64,000 bases of DNA from Bacillus thuringiensis (GCF_022095615.2 NZ_CP155559.1:1051501-1115500); one strand, 5' to 3'. Positions 15,891 to 24,929 are shown, counted from the first letter of the stretch. Notes: generated by a model not told the origin, from the letters alone. Program-made: numbers and translations.

Positions 15891-16883
15891 ATGATGTTAT
15901 TTATTGATAATAAAGGGATTACAGACCCTAGAATAAACTTAGCAATTGAAGAATATTGTGTGAAAAATTTAGATATTAACGAAACTTATTTACTGTTCTA
16001 CATTAACGAACCTTCCATTATCATTGGTAAAAACCAAAACACAGTAGAAGAAATTAATGCTGATTACGTAAAAGAAAAAGGTATTCATGTCGTTCGTCGT
16101 CTATCAGGCGGAGGCGCAGTGTATCACGATTTAGGAAACTTAAACTTCAGCTTTATTACGAAAGATGATGGAGACAGTTTCAGCAACTTCAAAAAATTCA
16201 CAGAGCCTGTAACGAAAGCACTTGGTAAATTAGGCGTAAATGCAGAACTAAGTGGTCGTAACGACATTTTAGCTGAAGGCAGAAAAATTTCAGGTAACGC
16301 GCAGTTCTCAACGAAAGGTCGTATGTTCAGTCACGGTACGCTACTATTTGACTCTGAAATCGATCACGTCGTATCAGCACTGAAAGTAAAAATGGATAAA
16401 ATTCAATCAAAAGGAATTAAATCAATCCGTAGCCGCGTTGCGAACATTACAGAATTCCTAAATGAAAAAATGACGACAGAAGAGTTTAGACAACTTCTTC
16501 TAGAAACAATTTTTGAAGGGGAAACAGAAATTCCAACGTACGAACTAACAGAAGAAGATTGGAAAGAAATCCACAAACTTTCTGAAGAACGTTACCAAAA
16601 TTGGGACTGGAACTACGGAAAATCACCGAAATTCAACTTACAACATTCACACCGCTTCCCAGTTGGACAAGTTGACGTTCGCCTTGAAGTGAAAAAAGGA
16701 ACAGTAACAGAATGTAAAATTTACGGTGACTTCTTCGGATCACTAGATGTGCATGACATTGAAGAGCGTCTAACAGGCGTACAATTCGATAAAGATGCAT
16801 TCACTGTAGCTTTAGAAGGCGTAGATATCGCACGTTACTTCGGTAATATTACAACAGAAGATTTCTTACATTTATTCTTCTAA
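15891..16883 (+). CDS. lplJ: Lipoate-protein ligase LplJ
   Basis: 330-residue ligase that activates free lipoate with ATP and transfers it to lipoyl domains of the 2-oxoacid dehydrogenases and the glycine cleavage H protein. Visible family motifs are RRLSGGGAVYHDLGNLNFSF (lipoate/ATP site) and GRNDILAEGRKISGNAQ with its catalytic lysine in the BPL/LPL fold; the C-terminal accessory domain follows from about residue 240. GAGGTGAT precedes two adjacent ATGs. Same order as B. subtilis yhfI-lplJ. Confidence 0.94.
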   Translation: MMLFIDNKGITDPRINLAIEEYCVKNLDINETYLLFYINEPSIIIGKNQNTVEEINADYVKEKGIHVVRRLSGGGAVYHDLGNLNFSFITKDDGDSFSNFKKFTEPVTKALGKLGVNAELSGRNDILAEGRKISGNAQFSTKGRMFSHGTLLFDSEIDHVVSALKVKMDKIQSKGIKSIRSRVANITEFLNEKMTTEEFRQLLLETIFEGETEIPTYELTEEDWKEIHKLSEERYQNWDWNYGKSPKFNLQHSHRFPVGQVDVRLEVKKGTVTECKIYGDFFGSLDVHDIEERLTGVQFDKDAFTVALEGVDIARYFGNITTEDFLHLFF

Positions 16884-16891
16884 AAATGAGG

Positions 16892-16924
16892 GAGGCTGCC
16901 GTAACAGGCAGCCTCTTTCTTTTT
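16892..16924 (+). terminator. Terminator after lplJ
   Basis: GAGGCTGCC-GTAACA-GGCAGCCTC followed by TTTCTTTTT. Confidence 0.92.
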
Positions 16925-16943
16925 GCGTAGATTGTCACGTTTT

Positions 16944-16972
16944 GTCGGTAAGTCGATATAATTTCACTTACC
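16944..16972. repeat. Short palindromic intergenic repeat, copy 1 (short form)
   Basis: Starts GTCGGTAAGTCGATATA and ends TTTCACTTACC; the ends GGTAAGT/ACTTACC pair. Related copies lie at 33466, 48393 and 51324, each just after a gene's terminator. Confidence 0.65.
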
Positions 16973-17036
16973 ATAAAATCACTGGACATCTGCCTCTTAT
17001 AAAGGAATATATATATTCAAAAGGAGGCGGTTCGAA

Positions 17037-17615
17037 ATGAAAAGGGTAATGTACGTTGTATTATTACTCAGCTTCGTCATCGGAATGACAGCCTGTAACG
17101 ATGAAACGCCCTCAAGTCGCACACTTTTATCCCACTTTAATGGGCAGTAAGACCCCCACCTCAAAATTTAGCAAAAGCAAAGAAGTTAGGTGGGATCAAC
17201 TGCCCATAAAAGTCCGATTGGTTCAACTAATAATCAGTGGGGGATGAAGAAAACCCCCACTGATTAAAGTTTCGCTTTATCTATTGGAAAGCCAGCGAAA
17301 GATAATGTTATATATTTTACGCATACAGATAACAGACGAAAGATACAGGAAATACAAGACATGTTTCAAGATAAGAAGTGGAAAAGAAATGAAACATTCA
17401 GCACTGTTAATAAAACACCAGATGTCGTCTTTTCGATAGATGAAGACAATACAGGGTTACCGACATTATATGTGACGTTGTATTTTCATGAAGATGGAGC
17501 GGACGCGATTAACTTGTTTGGAGAGCATACGACGTTAAATAAAGAGGAACTTACTAAAATTAGAGAAAAGATGAGTGCATATTATCCTAAAATGATTTTT
17601 GGTCTAGTTTCATAA
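17037..17615 (+). pseudogene. Lipoprotein gene interrupted by a bcr1 element
   Basis: An ATG at 17037 after AAGGAGGCGG opens a lipoprotein signal (hydrophobic run, then GMTAC lipobox, Cys20). Reading stops at 17150, 37 codons in, inside the inserted repeat. Removing the repeat together with one TTTAT copy joins residue 31 in frame to the downstream part (RTLLSIGKPAKDNVIYFTHT and on to the stop at 17615), restoring an uninterrupted 142-residue protein. The downstream ATG at 17361 is therefore an internal methionine, not an independent gene. The family is unknown to me; the position near yhfL suggests a YhfM-like lipoprotein, unproved. Confidence 0.85.
17126..17280. mobile_element. bcr1-type repeat element with TTTAT target duplication
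   Basis: TTTAT occurs at 17126-17130 and 17276-17280, flanking 145 bp of structured DNA. Three nested or adjacent inverted pairs are visible: ATGGGCAGT/ACTGCCCAT, CCCACCT/AGGTGGG and AATCAGTGGGGG/CCCCCACTGATT. The published bcr1 element of the B. cereus group has this length (about 155 bp), structure and TTTAT duplication. It has no coding capacity and would need help in trans to move. Confidence 0.85.
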
Positions 17616-17729
17616 ATTACTTGCAAACAAAATCCCCTTATCCTTCCAAAGTAAACTAAGAGGAGGGGATCTGTGTATATGCAATTAATAGAATATCACT
17701 TGCTACTTTAATTTTCTTTTAATATAATT

Positions 17730-17757
17730 AATTTAGAATTTTTAAATATTCTAAATT
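17730..17757. promoter_or_regulatory. Operator-like inverted repeat before lcfB
   Basis: Perfect 10-bp arms AATTTAGAAT and ATTCTAAATT separated by 8 bp, just after a TATAAT-like element and 19 bp before the start codon. It does not match the B. subtilis FadR consensus as I know it. The regulator is unknown. Confidence 0.5.
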
Positions 17758-17776
17758 TTATAAAGGTGGGGTTTGT

Positions 17777-19309
17777 GTGAATCTCGTTCAATCTTTGGCT
17801 GAAACGGCGAAAAAGAAGGGGGATAAACCGGCTTATATATTTATGGATCAGTCGGTCTCGTATGACCAATTAAACAAAATGGTCACAAGGTTTTCTGGCA
17901 ATTTAGCAGCAATGGGCATTGGAAAAGGGGACAATGTCGCATTAGTTGTTGGAAACTCACCACATTTTTTGGTCGGTTTATATGGAACAATGAAAGCTGG
18001 AGCAACTGTCATTCCAGTTAATCCAATTTATACAGCAGACGAAATGCATTACATTTTACAAAATGGAGATGTAAAAACAATCATCGTACTCGACGTCCTT
18101 CTACCTGTTATACAATCTCTTACAACAAGACTTCCTTCATTAGAAAACATCATCATATGCGAAACCTCATCAGATTTTAACCATACAGAAACCGAAAAAA
18201 TGAAAACGTTTACTAGTTTTGTAGGAACTGGAGATACAACTTACGAAGGTCCTGAACTAGATGAAGAAGATGTAGCCGTTATCCTATACACTTCAGGGAC
18301 AACTGGAAAACCGAAAGGCGCTATGTTAACACATAAAAATTTATATAGTAATGCGAGCGATGTGGCGTCGTACTTACAATATACTGCCGATGATCGCGTC
18401 GTTGCGGCACTGCCAATGTTCCATGTATTTTGCTTAACGGTGGCGGTAAATGCGCCGATTGTGAACGGGGCAACGATTTTAATGTTACCAAAATTTAGTC
18501 CGAAAGAAGTATTCCGTATTTGTCGTACGTACGAACCAACGATTTTTGCTGGTGTACCGACGATGTACAATTACTTATATTTATTTGAAGAAGCGAGCGC
18601 CGAAGATGTGAAGACACTTCGCCTTTGTATTTCAGGTGGTGCGTCGATGCCTGTTGCGCTTCTGCAAAACTTTGAAAAACGTTTTGACGTTATCGTTTCA
18701 GAAGGATACGGTTTATCAGAAGCATCACCAGTTACTTGTTTCAATCCGTTAGATCGTCCTCGTAAACCAGGATCAATTGGTACAAATATTTGGCATGTAG
18801 AAAATAAAATTGTGAACGAACTTGGGGAAGAAGTACCTGTTGGCGCAGTCGGAGAATTAATTGTTCGCGGGCCTAACGTTATGAAAGGATACTATAACGC
18901 GCCAGAAGATACAGCAGCGACATTAAAGGACGGCTGGTTGTATACAGGAGACTTAGCGAAGATGGATGAAGAAGGTTACTTCTATATCGTTGATCGTAAA
19001 AAGGATATCGTCCTAGTTGGCGGTTATAACGTATACCCTCGTGAAGTAGAGGAAGTGTTATATACACACGAATCCGTAGCAGAAGTTGTCGTAATTGGTG
19101 TTCCTGATGAAAACTTAGGAGAAGCAGTGCGAGCTTACGTCGTTCTGAAACAAGCTAACGTAACAGAAGAAGAACTTATGCATTACTGCACGTTACATTT
19201 AGCAAAATATAAAGTGCCAATGAGTATTGAGTTTTTAACAGAATTGCCGAAGAATACGACAGGCAAGTTGCTGAGAAGAGCTTTGAGAGAAAAAGCGATG
19301 CAAGTTTAA
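17777..19309 (+). CDS. lcfB: Long-chain fatty acid-CoA ligase (YhfL/LcfB-like)
   Basis: 510-residue AMP-forming acyl-CoA synthetase that activates fatty acids with ATP and CoA. Signature motifs in order: YTSGTTGKPKGAMLTHKN (phosphate loop, about residue 170), GYGLSEASPV (about 315), YTGDLAKMDEEGYFYIVDRK with GGYNVYPREVEEVL (hinge, about 400-425), and the catalytic lysine in PKNTTGKLLRR near the C-terminus. GTG start after AAAGGTGGGG. It follows the same order as B. subtilis yhfL. An inverted repeat upstream suggests dedicated control. Confidence 0.92.
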   Translation: MNLVQSLAETAKKKGDKPAYIFMDQSVSYDQLNKMVTRFSGNLAAMGIGKGDNVALVVGNSPHFLVGLYGTMKAGATVIPVNPIYTADEMHYILQNGDVKTIIVLDVLLPVIQSLTTRLPSLENIIICETSSDFNHTETEKMKTFTSFVGTGDTTYEGPELDEEDVAVILYTSGTTGKPKGAMLTHKNLYSNASDVASYLQYTADDRVVAALPMFHVFCLTVAVNAPIVNGATILMLPKFSPKEVFRICRTYEPTIFAGVPTMYNYLYLFEEASAEDVKTLRLCISGGASMPVALLQNFEKRFDVIVSEGYGLSEASPVTCFNPLDRPRKPGSIGTNIWHVENKIVNELGEEVPVGAVGELIVRGPNVMKGYYNAPEDTAATLKDGWLYTGDLAKMDEEGYFYIVDRKKDIVLVGGYNVYPREVEEVLYTHESVAEVVVIGVPDENLGEAVRAYVVLKQANVTEEELMHYCTLHLAKYKVPMSIEFLTELPKNTTGKLLRRALREKAMQV

Positions 19310-19314
19310 AAATA

Positions 19315-19356
19315 GGGGCAACCATCTTTGTGAAGATGGTTGCCTTTGTATTTTTT
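19315..19356 (+). terminator. Terminator after lcfB
   Basis: GGCAACCATCTT-TGTG-AAGATGGTTGCC followed by TTTGTATTTTTT. Confidence 0.92.
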
Positions 19357-19421
19357 AGCATTGGTTAAGCTATGGTGCCATATATTTAAACCGTAATATG
19401 ACTAATAAGGAGGAGATATAC

Positions 19422-19673
19422 GTGGAGCAGAAGGAATTACGTTTGCGGCGAGTACAATATCTTATTTGTGACATTATGGATGAAATGAATGCTGAAAATG
19501 AGAAGAAAAACTTAGAGATTTTGCAGCAAGTCATTGATCACCTTTCAGGAGCGATAGGTGATTTAGTTGATCCATCAAGCTCGTATTCTATCGATTATTT
19601 AGAACGGAAAGTTCATACAGCACATTATTTACTATTTAAAAATGAGCGAAAGGCGTATTTGTGTAGGAAATGA
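19422..19673 (+). CDS. Small helical protein of unknown function
   Basis: 83 residues, mostly amphipathic helix (residues 1-45 rich in E, K, R and L). No family recognised. The GTG at 19422 is the likely start: AAGGAGGAG lies six bases ahead, while the ATG at 19398 has no site and would place that site inside the gene. It is transcribed toward bslK, but a strong promoter separates them. Confidence 0.6.
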   Translation: MEQKELRLRRVQYLICDIMDEMNAENEKKNLEILQQVIDHLSGAIGDLVDPSSSYSIDYLERKVHTAHYLLFKNERKAYLCRK

Positions 19674-19683
19674 TATTTTTTAT

Positions 19684-19712
19684 TTGACATTGATAATCAT
19701 TATCAATATGAT
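19684..19712 (+). promoter_or_regulatory. Sigma-A promoter with Fur box filling the spacer (bslK)
   Basis: TTGACA at 19684-19689 and TATGAT at 19707-19712 are exactly 17 bp apart. The whole spacer is TTGATAATCATTATCAA, a perfect palindrome that matches the Fur consensus. Bound Fur would cover the promoter, so iron-starvation induction of bslK is predicted. Confidence 0.88.
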
Positions 19713-19748
19713 GGTTATGTTAGGTATATTCATATAAAAGGAGATGTC

Positions 19749-20783
19749 ATGTTGATAATGATTAAGAAAAAATATGTTAATGCATTCGTTATAGCAGCAA
19801 CTTTAGCAGTTCCATTTAGTGGTATTATGGCACCGATTGCGAAAGCAGAAGCGGCAGTAGAAATGAAAGCAAATAGCAAACTAGCAGATGGCACATATGA
19901 CGTTATTTTAAAGACTTATAAAGATCAAACGAATGATACATCGGTTGCGTCTACATATTTAAAAAATCCAAAAGTAACCATTCAAGGTGATAAAAAAATC
20001 GTTACATTAACAGTTCAAGATAGTAGCTATTTTCAGTATCTTAGAGTAGAAGATCCAAATAAAGTAGGAACATTTCATGATGTAAAAGTAATCTCCGAAG
20101 ATAAAGCGAATAACGGTACGAAAGTTGTTCAATTTGAAATAGGTGAGTTCTCAAAAAAATATAATATGCAAATGCATATATTAATTCCAGCAATTAAATA
20201 TGATCATAAATATCAACTGCAGTTTGAAATCGATGCAAGTGCAATTGAACAGAAGCCTAAATTCTCTGACGTACCAACTTGGGCACAAGAGTCTGTTCAA
20301 TATTTAGTAGATAAAGAAGCAGTGCACGGTAAGCCAGATGGTACGTTTGCACCAGCTGAAAATATTGATCGTAGTTCCGCTGCAAAAATATTAGCAACTG
20401 TTTTAGGATTAGAAATTAATAAAGATGCGAAGCCATCATTCCCTGATGCACAAAACCACTGGGCAACTCCATATATTGCTGCTGTTGAAAAAGCAGGTAT
20501 TGTAAAAGGTGATGAGAAGGGTAACTTTAATCCAAACGGAATCATTAACCGTGCATCAATGGCTACGATGTTAGTAAATGCATATAAATTAGAAAGAAAT
20601 GAAAATATGAAACTACCAAAAGAATTTGCTGACTTAAACAATCATTGGGGGGCGAAGTATGCCAATATTTTAATCCAAGAAAACATTTCAGTTGGAACAG
20701 ATAATGGTTGGGCTCCAGATAAAGCGGTAAGCCGTGCGGAAGCAGCACAATTTATTGCGAAGACGGATAAGTTGAAGAAATAA
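19749..20783 (+). CDS. bslK: S-layer-anchored NEAT heme-binding protein BslK
   Basis: 344 residues: signal peptide (cleavage near AKAEAA, about residue 35), one NEAT domain (about 42-165) and three SLH motifs (about 172-342). NEAT starts DGTYDVILKTYKDQT and ends with the heme-type YxxxY strand YDHKYQLQFEID. In B. anthracis, BslK has this layout, binds heme at the cell surface and passes it to Isd proteins. SLH repeats hold the protein to pyruvylated secondary cell wall polymer. The SLH TRAE-type motifs are degenerate (DRSS, NRAS, SRAE). RBS is AAAGGAG. The Fur-box promoter fits a heme-uptake role. Confidence 0.86.
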   Translation: MLIMIKKKYVNAFVIAATLAVPFSGIMAPIAKAEAAVEMKANSKLADGTYDVILKTYKDQTNDTSVASTYLKNPKVTIQGDKKIVTLTVQDSSYFQYLRVEDPNKVGTFHDVKVISEDKANNGTKVVQFEIGEFSKKYNMQMHILIPAIKYDHKYQLQFEIDASAIEQKPKFSDVPTWAQESVQYLVDKEAVHGKPDGTFAPAENIDRSSAAKILATVLGLEINKDAKPSFPDAQNHWATPYIAAVEKAGIVKGDEKGNFNPNGIINRASMATMLVNAYKLERNENMKLPKEFADLNNHWGAKYANILIQENISVGTDNGWAPDKAVSRAEAAQFIAKTDKLKK

Positions 20784-20794
20784 ATTGAAACTGT

Positions 20795-20828
20795 AATCAG
20801 TGAGGGACTATCCTCACTGATTTTTATT
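20795..20828 (+). terminator. Terminator after bslK
   Basis: AATCAGTGAGG-GACTAT-CCTCACTGATT followed by TTTATTT. Confidence 0.92.
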
Positions 20829-20851
20829 TAGGAAAAAAAATAAATTCCAAG

Positions 20852-20880
20852 TTGACACATGTGAATTGCAGAATTAAAAT
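20852..20880 (+). promoter_or_regulatory. Sigma-A promoter before the sulfate transporter operon
   Basis: TTGACA at 20852-20857, 17-bp spacer, TAAAAT at 20875-20880. Transcription would start near 20887 and meet a terminator-like hairpin about 40 nt later. Confidence 0.65.
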
Positions 20881-20926
20881 GAAAAGAAATCGAATAGAAT
20901 ACATTAGAAGCTAATCAGATAAACTG

Positions 20927-20971
20927 AAGGCGCACAATGTTCACGTTTGTGAATATATTGTGTGCCTTTTT
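20927..20971 (+). terminator. Attenuator-like terminator in the sbp leader
   Basis: GGCGCACAAT..TCAC-GTTT-GTGA..ATTGTGTGCC forms a long imperfect stem ending in TTTTTC, 28 bp before the sbp start codon and downstream of a good promoter. Either the leader is attenuated or a short RNA of about 85 nt is made. I recognise no known riboswitch aptamer in the short leader. Confidence 0.65.
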
Positions 20972-20998
20972 CTATTGTATAACTAAGGGGGCTTAACG

Positions 20999-22054
20999 AT
21001 GAAAAAGTGGGGTAAGACAGCGTTTATGAAAAGTACAGGTGTTTTATTATCAGCGGTTGTGCTTTTATCAGGGTGTGGTTCGGCAACGTCCACTAATAAT
21101 TCTGAAGGAAGTGGAGATACAAAAACAGTTGAGCTTTTAAATGTTTCCTACGATCCAACACGTGAGTTATATCAAGATTTTAATAAAGATTTTGCGAAGT
21201 ACTGGAAAGAGAAGCATGGGCAAACAGTAAATGTAAAACAATCACACGGGGGATCTGGAAGTCAGGCGCGCTCTGTAATTGACGGCTTAGAAGCAGACGT
21301 TGTTACGTTAGCGCTCGCTTATGATATTGATGCGATCAGTAAGAAAAAACAACTAGCGGAAGATTGGCAGAAGCGACTTGCGGATAATTCTACTCCGTAC
21401 ACATCAACAATTGTATTTCTTGTGCGAAAAGGAAACCCGAAAGGAATTAAAGACTGGGATGATTTAACGAAAAAAGGTGTATCTGTCATTACGCCCAATC
21501 CGAAAACATCCGGGGGAGCACGTTGGAACTATTTAGGGGCATGGGGATATGCACTGAAGAAGTATAACAATAGTGAAGATAAAGCGAAAGAGTTTGTCGG
21601 CCAAATTTATAAAAATGTAGAAGTACTAGATTCAGGGGCACGCGGAGCAACGACAACTTTCGTTGAAAAAGGAATTGGTGACGTATTAATCGCGTGGGAA
21701 AATGAAGCATTACTATCACAAAAAGAGCTCGGAAAAGATAAATTTGAAATTGTAACACCCCCAATTAGTATACTAGCAGAACCACCAGTAGCTGTTGTAG
21801 ATAAAGTCGTTGATAAAAAAGGAACGAGGAAAGTAGCAGAAGGGTATCTTGAATATTTGTATTCAGAAAAAGGGCAAGAAATTGCGGCGAAAAATTTTTA
21901 TCGCCCGCGTAACGAAAAAGTAGCAGAAAAATATGCATCTCAATTTCCGAAAGTTCAATTATTTACAGTGGATGAACTATTTGGCGGATGGAAAAAAGCA
22001 CAAGAGAAACATTTTAATGACGGCGGCGTATTCGATAAAATTTATCAAAAATAA
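20999..22054 (+). CDS. sbp: Sulfate ABC transporter substrate-binding lipoprotein
   Basis: 351 residues with a lipoprotein signal (LLSGC, Cys at about residue 26) and a type II periplasmic-binding fold. Motifs of sulfate/thiosulfate-binding proteins are clear: [37 protein letters not shown] and [18 protein letters not shown]. It would deliver sulfate to CysT/CysW. First gene of the operon sbp-cysT-cysW-cysA, with GGGGG as RBS. No assimilation enzymes are in the window. Confidence 0.93.
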   Translation: MKKWGKTAFMKSTGVLLSAVVLLSGCGSATSTNNSEGSGDTKTVELLNVSYDPTRELYQDFNKDFAKYWKEKHGQTVNVKQSHGGSGSQARSVIDGLEADVVTLALAYDIDAISKKKQLAEDWQKRLADNSTPYTSTIVFLVRKGNPKGIKDWDDLTKKGVSVITPNPKTSGGARWNYLGAWGYALKKYNNSEDKAKEFVGQIYKNVEVLDSGARGATTTFVEKGIGDVLIAWENEALLSQKELGKDKFEIVTPPISILAEPPVAVVDKVVDKKGTRKVAEGYLEYLYSEKGQEIAAKNFYRPRNEKVAEKYASQFPKVQLFTVDELFGGWKKAQEKHFNDGGVFDKIYQK

Positions 22055-22088
22055 TACGCGCTGCTAAAGGGGGATGAGGTGAAAGAGG

Positions 22089-22916
22089 ATGAGGAAGAAA
22101 CGTGTTTTACCAGGGTTTGGATTATCGCTTGGATTTACAATGCTGTACATGAGTTTATTCGTACTTATACCACTTTCTATCGTATTTATTCAAACTTCAC
22201 AGTTAGGTTGGAAGAAGTTTGCTGAGGTTGTAACGAGCGAGCGTGTACTGCATTCTTATCAAGTGAGTTTAACGACTTCACTTGCAGCAGCAGTTGTAAA
22301 TGCCATTTTTGGCTTATTAATTGCTTGGGTACTCGTTCGTTATACATTTCCAGGGAAACGATTATTAGATGGACTCATTGATTTACCGTTTGCCCTTCCG
22401 ACAGCTGTAGCTGGTATTACACTTACAACGCTTTATGCGGAAAATGGATGGATTGGGAAAATATTTAGTCTGTTTCATATAAAAGTAGCTTTTACGCCGC
22501 TCGGAATAATCGTTGCGCTTACTTTTATCGGTTTACCGTTTGTCGTTCGAATGGTGCAACCGGTACTTCAAAATATTGATAAAGAAGTAGAAGAGGCGGC
22601 TTCTAGCTTAGGGGCGTCACGCTTCCAAATATTTGTGAAAATCATTTTGCCAGAAATATTCCCGGCTTTACTTGCTGGCTTTTCACTCGCATTTGCGCGG
22701 GCATTAGGAGAATACGGATCTGTCGTTTTTATCGCAGGTAATATGCCGATGAAAACAGAAATCGCACCGCTTATGATTATGACGAAACTAGAACAATATG
22801 ATTATGCAGGAGCAACAGCTGTAGCGACCGTGATGCTTATTATTTCACTTCTTTTCCTTCTTCTTATTAATATGATTCAAAGCTGGAGTAGAAGGCATGA
22901 ATTAAAAAGTGAATAG
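22089..22916 (+). CDS. cysT: Sulfate ABC transporter permease CysT
   Basis: 275-residue inner-membrane permease with six predicted helices. The cytoplasmic EAA loop reads EEAASSLGASRFQIFVKIILP (about residues 170-190), the coupling site for CysA. FALPTAVAGITLTTLYAENGW is typical of CysT/CysU. RBS GAGGTGAAAGAGG. It is 34 bp after sbp and 11 bp before cysW. Confidence 0.93.
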   Translation: MRKKRVLPGFGLSLGFTMLYMSLFVLIPLSIVFIQTSQLGWKKFAEVVTSERVLHSYQVSLTTSLAAAVVNAIFGLLIAWVLVRYTFPGKRLLDGLIDLPFALPTAVAGITLTTLYAENGWIGKIFSLFHIKVAFTPLGIIVALTFIGLPFVVRMVQPVLQNIDKEVEEAASSLGASRFQIFVKIILPEIFPALLAGFSLAFARALGEYGSVVFIAGNMPMKTEIAPLMIMTKLEQYDYAGATAVATVMLIISLLFLLLINMIQSWSRRHELKSE

Positions 22917-22927
22917 GAGGAGAGAAA

Positions 22928-23785
22928 GTGGAACCAACATTATTAGAAAAGAAGATAGTAAAAAGTGTGTCAGCTACAAAAGAATCTAAACTTGTACCGA
23001 GTATATTAATTACAATTACAGTTTTATTTTTATCTCTCTTTCTATTACTCCCGCTTGTAACAATTTTTTTGAAAGCTTTTGAAAAAGGATTTGATGTATA
23101 CCTTGCCGCTATCACAGATCAAGAAGCATTTTCGGCAATCAGGTTAACACTTCTCGTTGCGTTAATCGTTGTGCCGCTTAATACGATATTCGGAGTAGCG
23201 GCTGCGTGGCTTATTACAAAGTTTCAGTTTAAAGGAAAACAAGTATTACTTTCTCTTATTGAACTGCCGTTTGCTGTGTCACCAGTGATCGCGGGATTAG
23301 TGTTCGTTTTACTTTTCACACCGCGGGGGGCTCTTGGCGAATGGTTACTCGAACATGGAGTGAAACTCATTTTCTCTGTTCCAGGCATTATTATCGCAAC
23401 AATCTTTGTAACTTTCCCGTTCGTTGCCCGTGAATTAATTCCGATTATGCAGGCACAAGGGAAAAGTGAAGAAGAAGCAGCTTTATCACTTGGCGCAAGT
23501 GGCTGGAAAATGTTTTGGCGCGTTACGCTCCCAAACATAAAATGGGGTCTTTTATATGGCATGATTCTATGTAATGCCCGTGCTATCGGTGAGTTTGGAG
23601 CAGTTTCTGTCGTATCAGGTCACGTGCGCGGCGTTACGAATACGATGCCGCTGCATATTGAAATTTTGTACAATGAGTATCAATTTTCAGCAGCGTTCGC
23701 TGTGGCGACTTTAATGTCACTCATCGCTGTTCTTACGCTCGTTATAAAAAACTGGATTGAATGGAGAATGGAAAAACGACAATAA
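22928..23785 (+). CDS. cysW: Sulfate ABC transporter permease CysW
   Basis: 285-residue second permease of the sulfate importer with six predicted helices and the EAA loop EEEAALSLGASGWKMFWRVT. FAVSPVIAGLVFVLLF and ARAIGEFGAVSVVSGHVRG are CysW-type. GTG start with AGGAGGAG. Tightly spaced between cysT and cysA. Confidence 0.93.
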   Translation: MEPTLLEKKIVKSVSATKESKLVPSILITITVLFLSLFLLLPLVTIFLKAFEKGFDVYLAAITDQEAFSAIRLTLLVALIVVPLNTIFGVAAAWLITKFQFKGKQVLLSLIELPFAVSPVIAGLVFVLLFTPRGALGEWLLEHGVKLIFSVPGIIIATIFVTFPFVARELIPIMQAQGKSEEEAALSLGASGWKMFWRVTLPNIKWGLLYGMILCNARAIGEFGAVSVVSGHVRGVTNTMPLHIEILYNEYQFSAAFAVATLMSLIAVLTLVIKNWIEWRMEKRQ

Positions 23786-23794
23786 GGAGGGATT

Positions 23795-24871
23795 ATGGTG
23801 AGTATTCAAATTCAAAATGTATCAAAGCAGTATGGTACATTTCAGGCGCTAACAGACATTCATTTGGATATTCCAAAAGGCGAACTTGTCGCCTTATTAG
23901 GCCCGTCAGGTTCTGGGAAAACGACGTTATTACGAATTATTGCAGGATTAGAAGAAGCGGATGACGGCTCTATATCATTTGATGGGGAAGACTTAACAAG
24001 CATTCATGTGAAAAATCGGCAAGTCGGTTTCGTCTTCCAGCATTATGCGCTCTTTAAACATATGAATGTATTTGAAAATGTCGCTTTCGGCTTAAAGGTA
24101 AGAAAGAAAAGCTTAAGACCGTCAGCAGAAGTGATAGAAGAAAAAGTAATAGAATTATTAAAGCTTGTAAAAATGGATGGTTTCGCCAAACGTTACCCAG
24201 CGCAATTATCTGGCGGACAACGACAGCGTATCGCACTAGCCCGGGCACTTGCAGTCGAACCGAAAATTTTATTACTTGATGAACCGTTCGGTGCACTTGA
24301 TGCAAAAGTGAGAAAAGAATTACGAAGATGGCTCCGGAAACTACATGACGAATTTCAAATTACGAGCGTATTTGTAACACATGACCAAGAAGAAGCGTTA
24401 GACGTTGCGGACCGCATCGTTGTAATGAATGAAGGTCGCATTGAACAAATGGGAACGCCGGAAGAAGTATATGAAAACCCAGCAAGCCCGTTCGTGTATG
24501 ACTTTTTAGGAAATGTAAATTTATTTCACGGCCGCGTCCATAAAGGTAAGCTAAATGTAGGATCAGTGGAACTAGAAGCACCAGAGCATAAGCACGTTTC
24601 AAACGTAGCCGGAGTAGCTTACGTAAGGCCGCATCACTTATCAATCTCTCGTACGAAACAAAGTGTAGATGTAATCCCTGCAAAAGTATCATACTCTCAC
24701 GCAGTTGGACCTGTCGTATATGTAGAATTAAAGCGAGACGGAACAGAGGAGTATTTAGAAGCAGAAATTAGTAAAGAACAGTTTAGACAGCTCAGCATTC
24801 AAGCGGGTGACTTTGTATATGTACAGCCAAAAGAAGTGAAGGTGTTTATTCCGGAGGATTTTGTTATTTAA
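23795..24871 (+). CDS. cysA: Sulfate ABC transporter ATP-binding protein CysA
   Basis: 358-residue ATPase that drives the importer. Walker [12 protein letters not shown] (about residue 34), Q-loop VFQHYALF, signature [15 protein letters not shown], Walker [13 protein letters not shown] and H-loop VTHDQEEA are all intact. The C-terminal regulatory domain (about 240-358, with [11 protein letters not shown]) is the CysA/TOBE type. RBS AAGGAGGG. It ends the operon. Confidence 0.94.
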   Translation: MVSIQIQNVSKQYGTFQALTDIHLDIPKGELVALLGPSGSGKTTLLRIIAGLEEADDGSISFDGEDLTSIHVKNRQVGFVFQHYALFKHMNVFENVAFGLKVRKKSLRPSAEVIEEKVIELLKLVKMDGFAKRYPAQLSGGQRQRIALARALAVEPKILLLDEPFGALDAKVRKELRRWLRKLHDEFQITSVFVTHDQEEALDVADRIVVMNEGRIEQMGTPEEVYENPASPFVYDFLGNVNLFHGRVHKGKLNVGSVELEAPEHKHVSNVAGVAYVRPHHLSISRTKQSVDVIPAKVSYSHAVGPVVYVELKRDGTEEYLEAEISKEQFRQLSIQAGDFVYVQPKEVKVFIPEDFVI

Positions 24872-24879
24872 TAATTAGG

Positions 24880-24921
24880 TGCGGTTCCTATATGAGTATG
24901 TATAGGGACCGTATTTTTTTG
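24880..24921 (+). terminator. Terminator after cysA
   Basis: CGGTTCCTATA-TGAGTATG-TATAGGGACCG followed by TATTTTTTT. Confidence 0.9.
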
Positions 24922-24929
24922 TTTTTGAG

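Noticed and set aside
17361..17615. 84-codon frame as an independent gene
   Set aside because: It is the second part of the lipoprotein gene interrupted by bcr1; its ATG is an internal codon and has no RBS.
17686..17711. Mini-ORF of about 10 codons before lcfB (ATG near 17680)
   Set aside because: A GGAGGGG site is present but spacing is long and nothing else supports translation.
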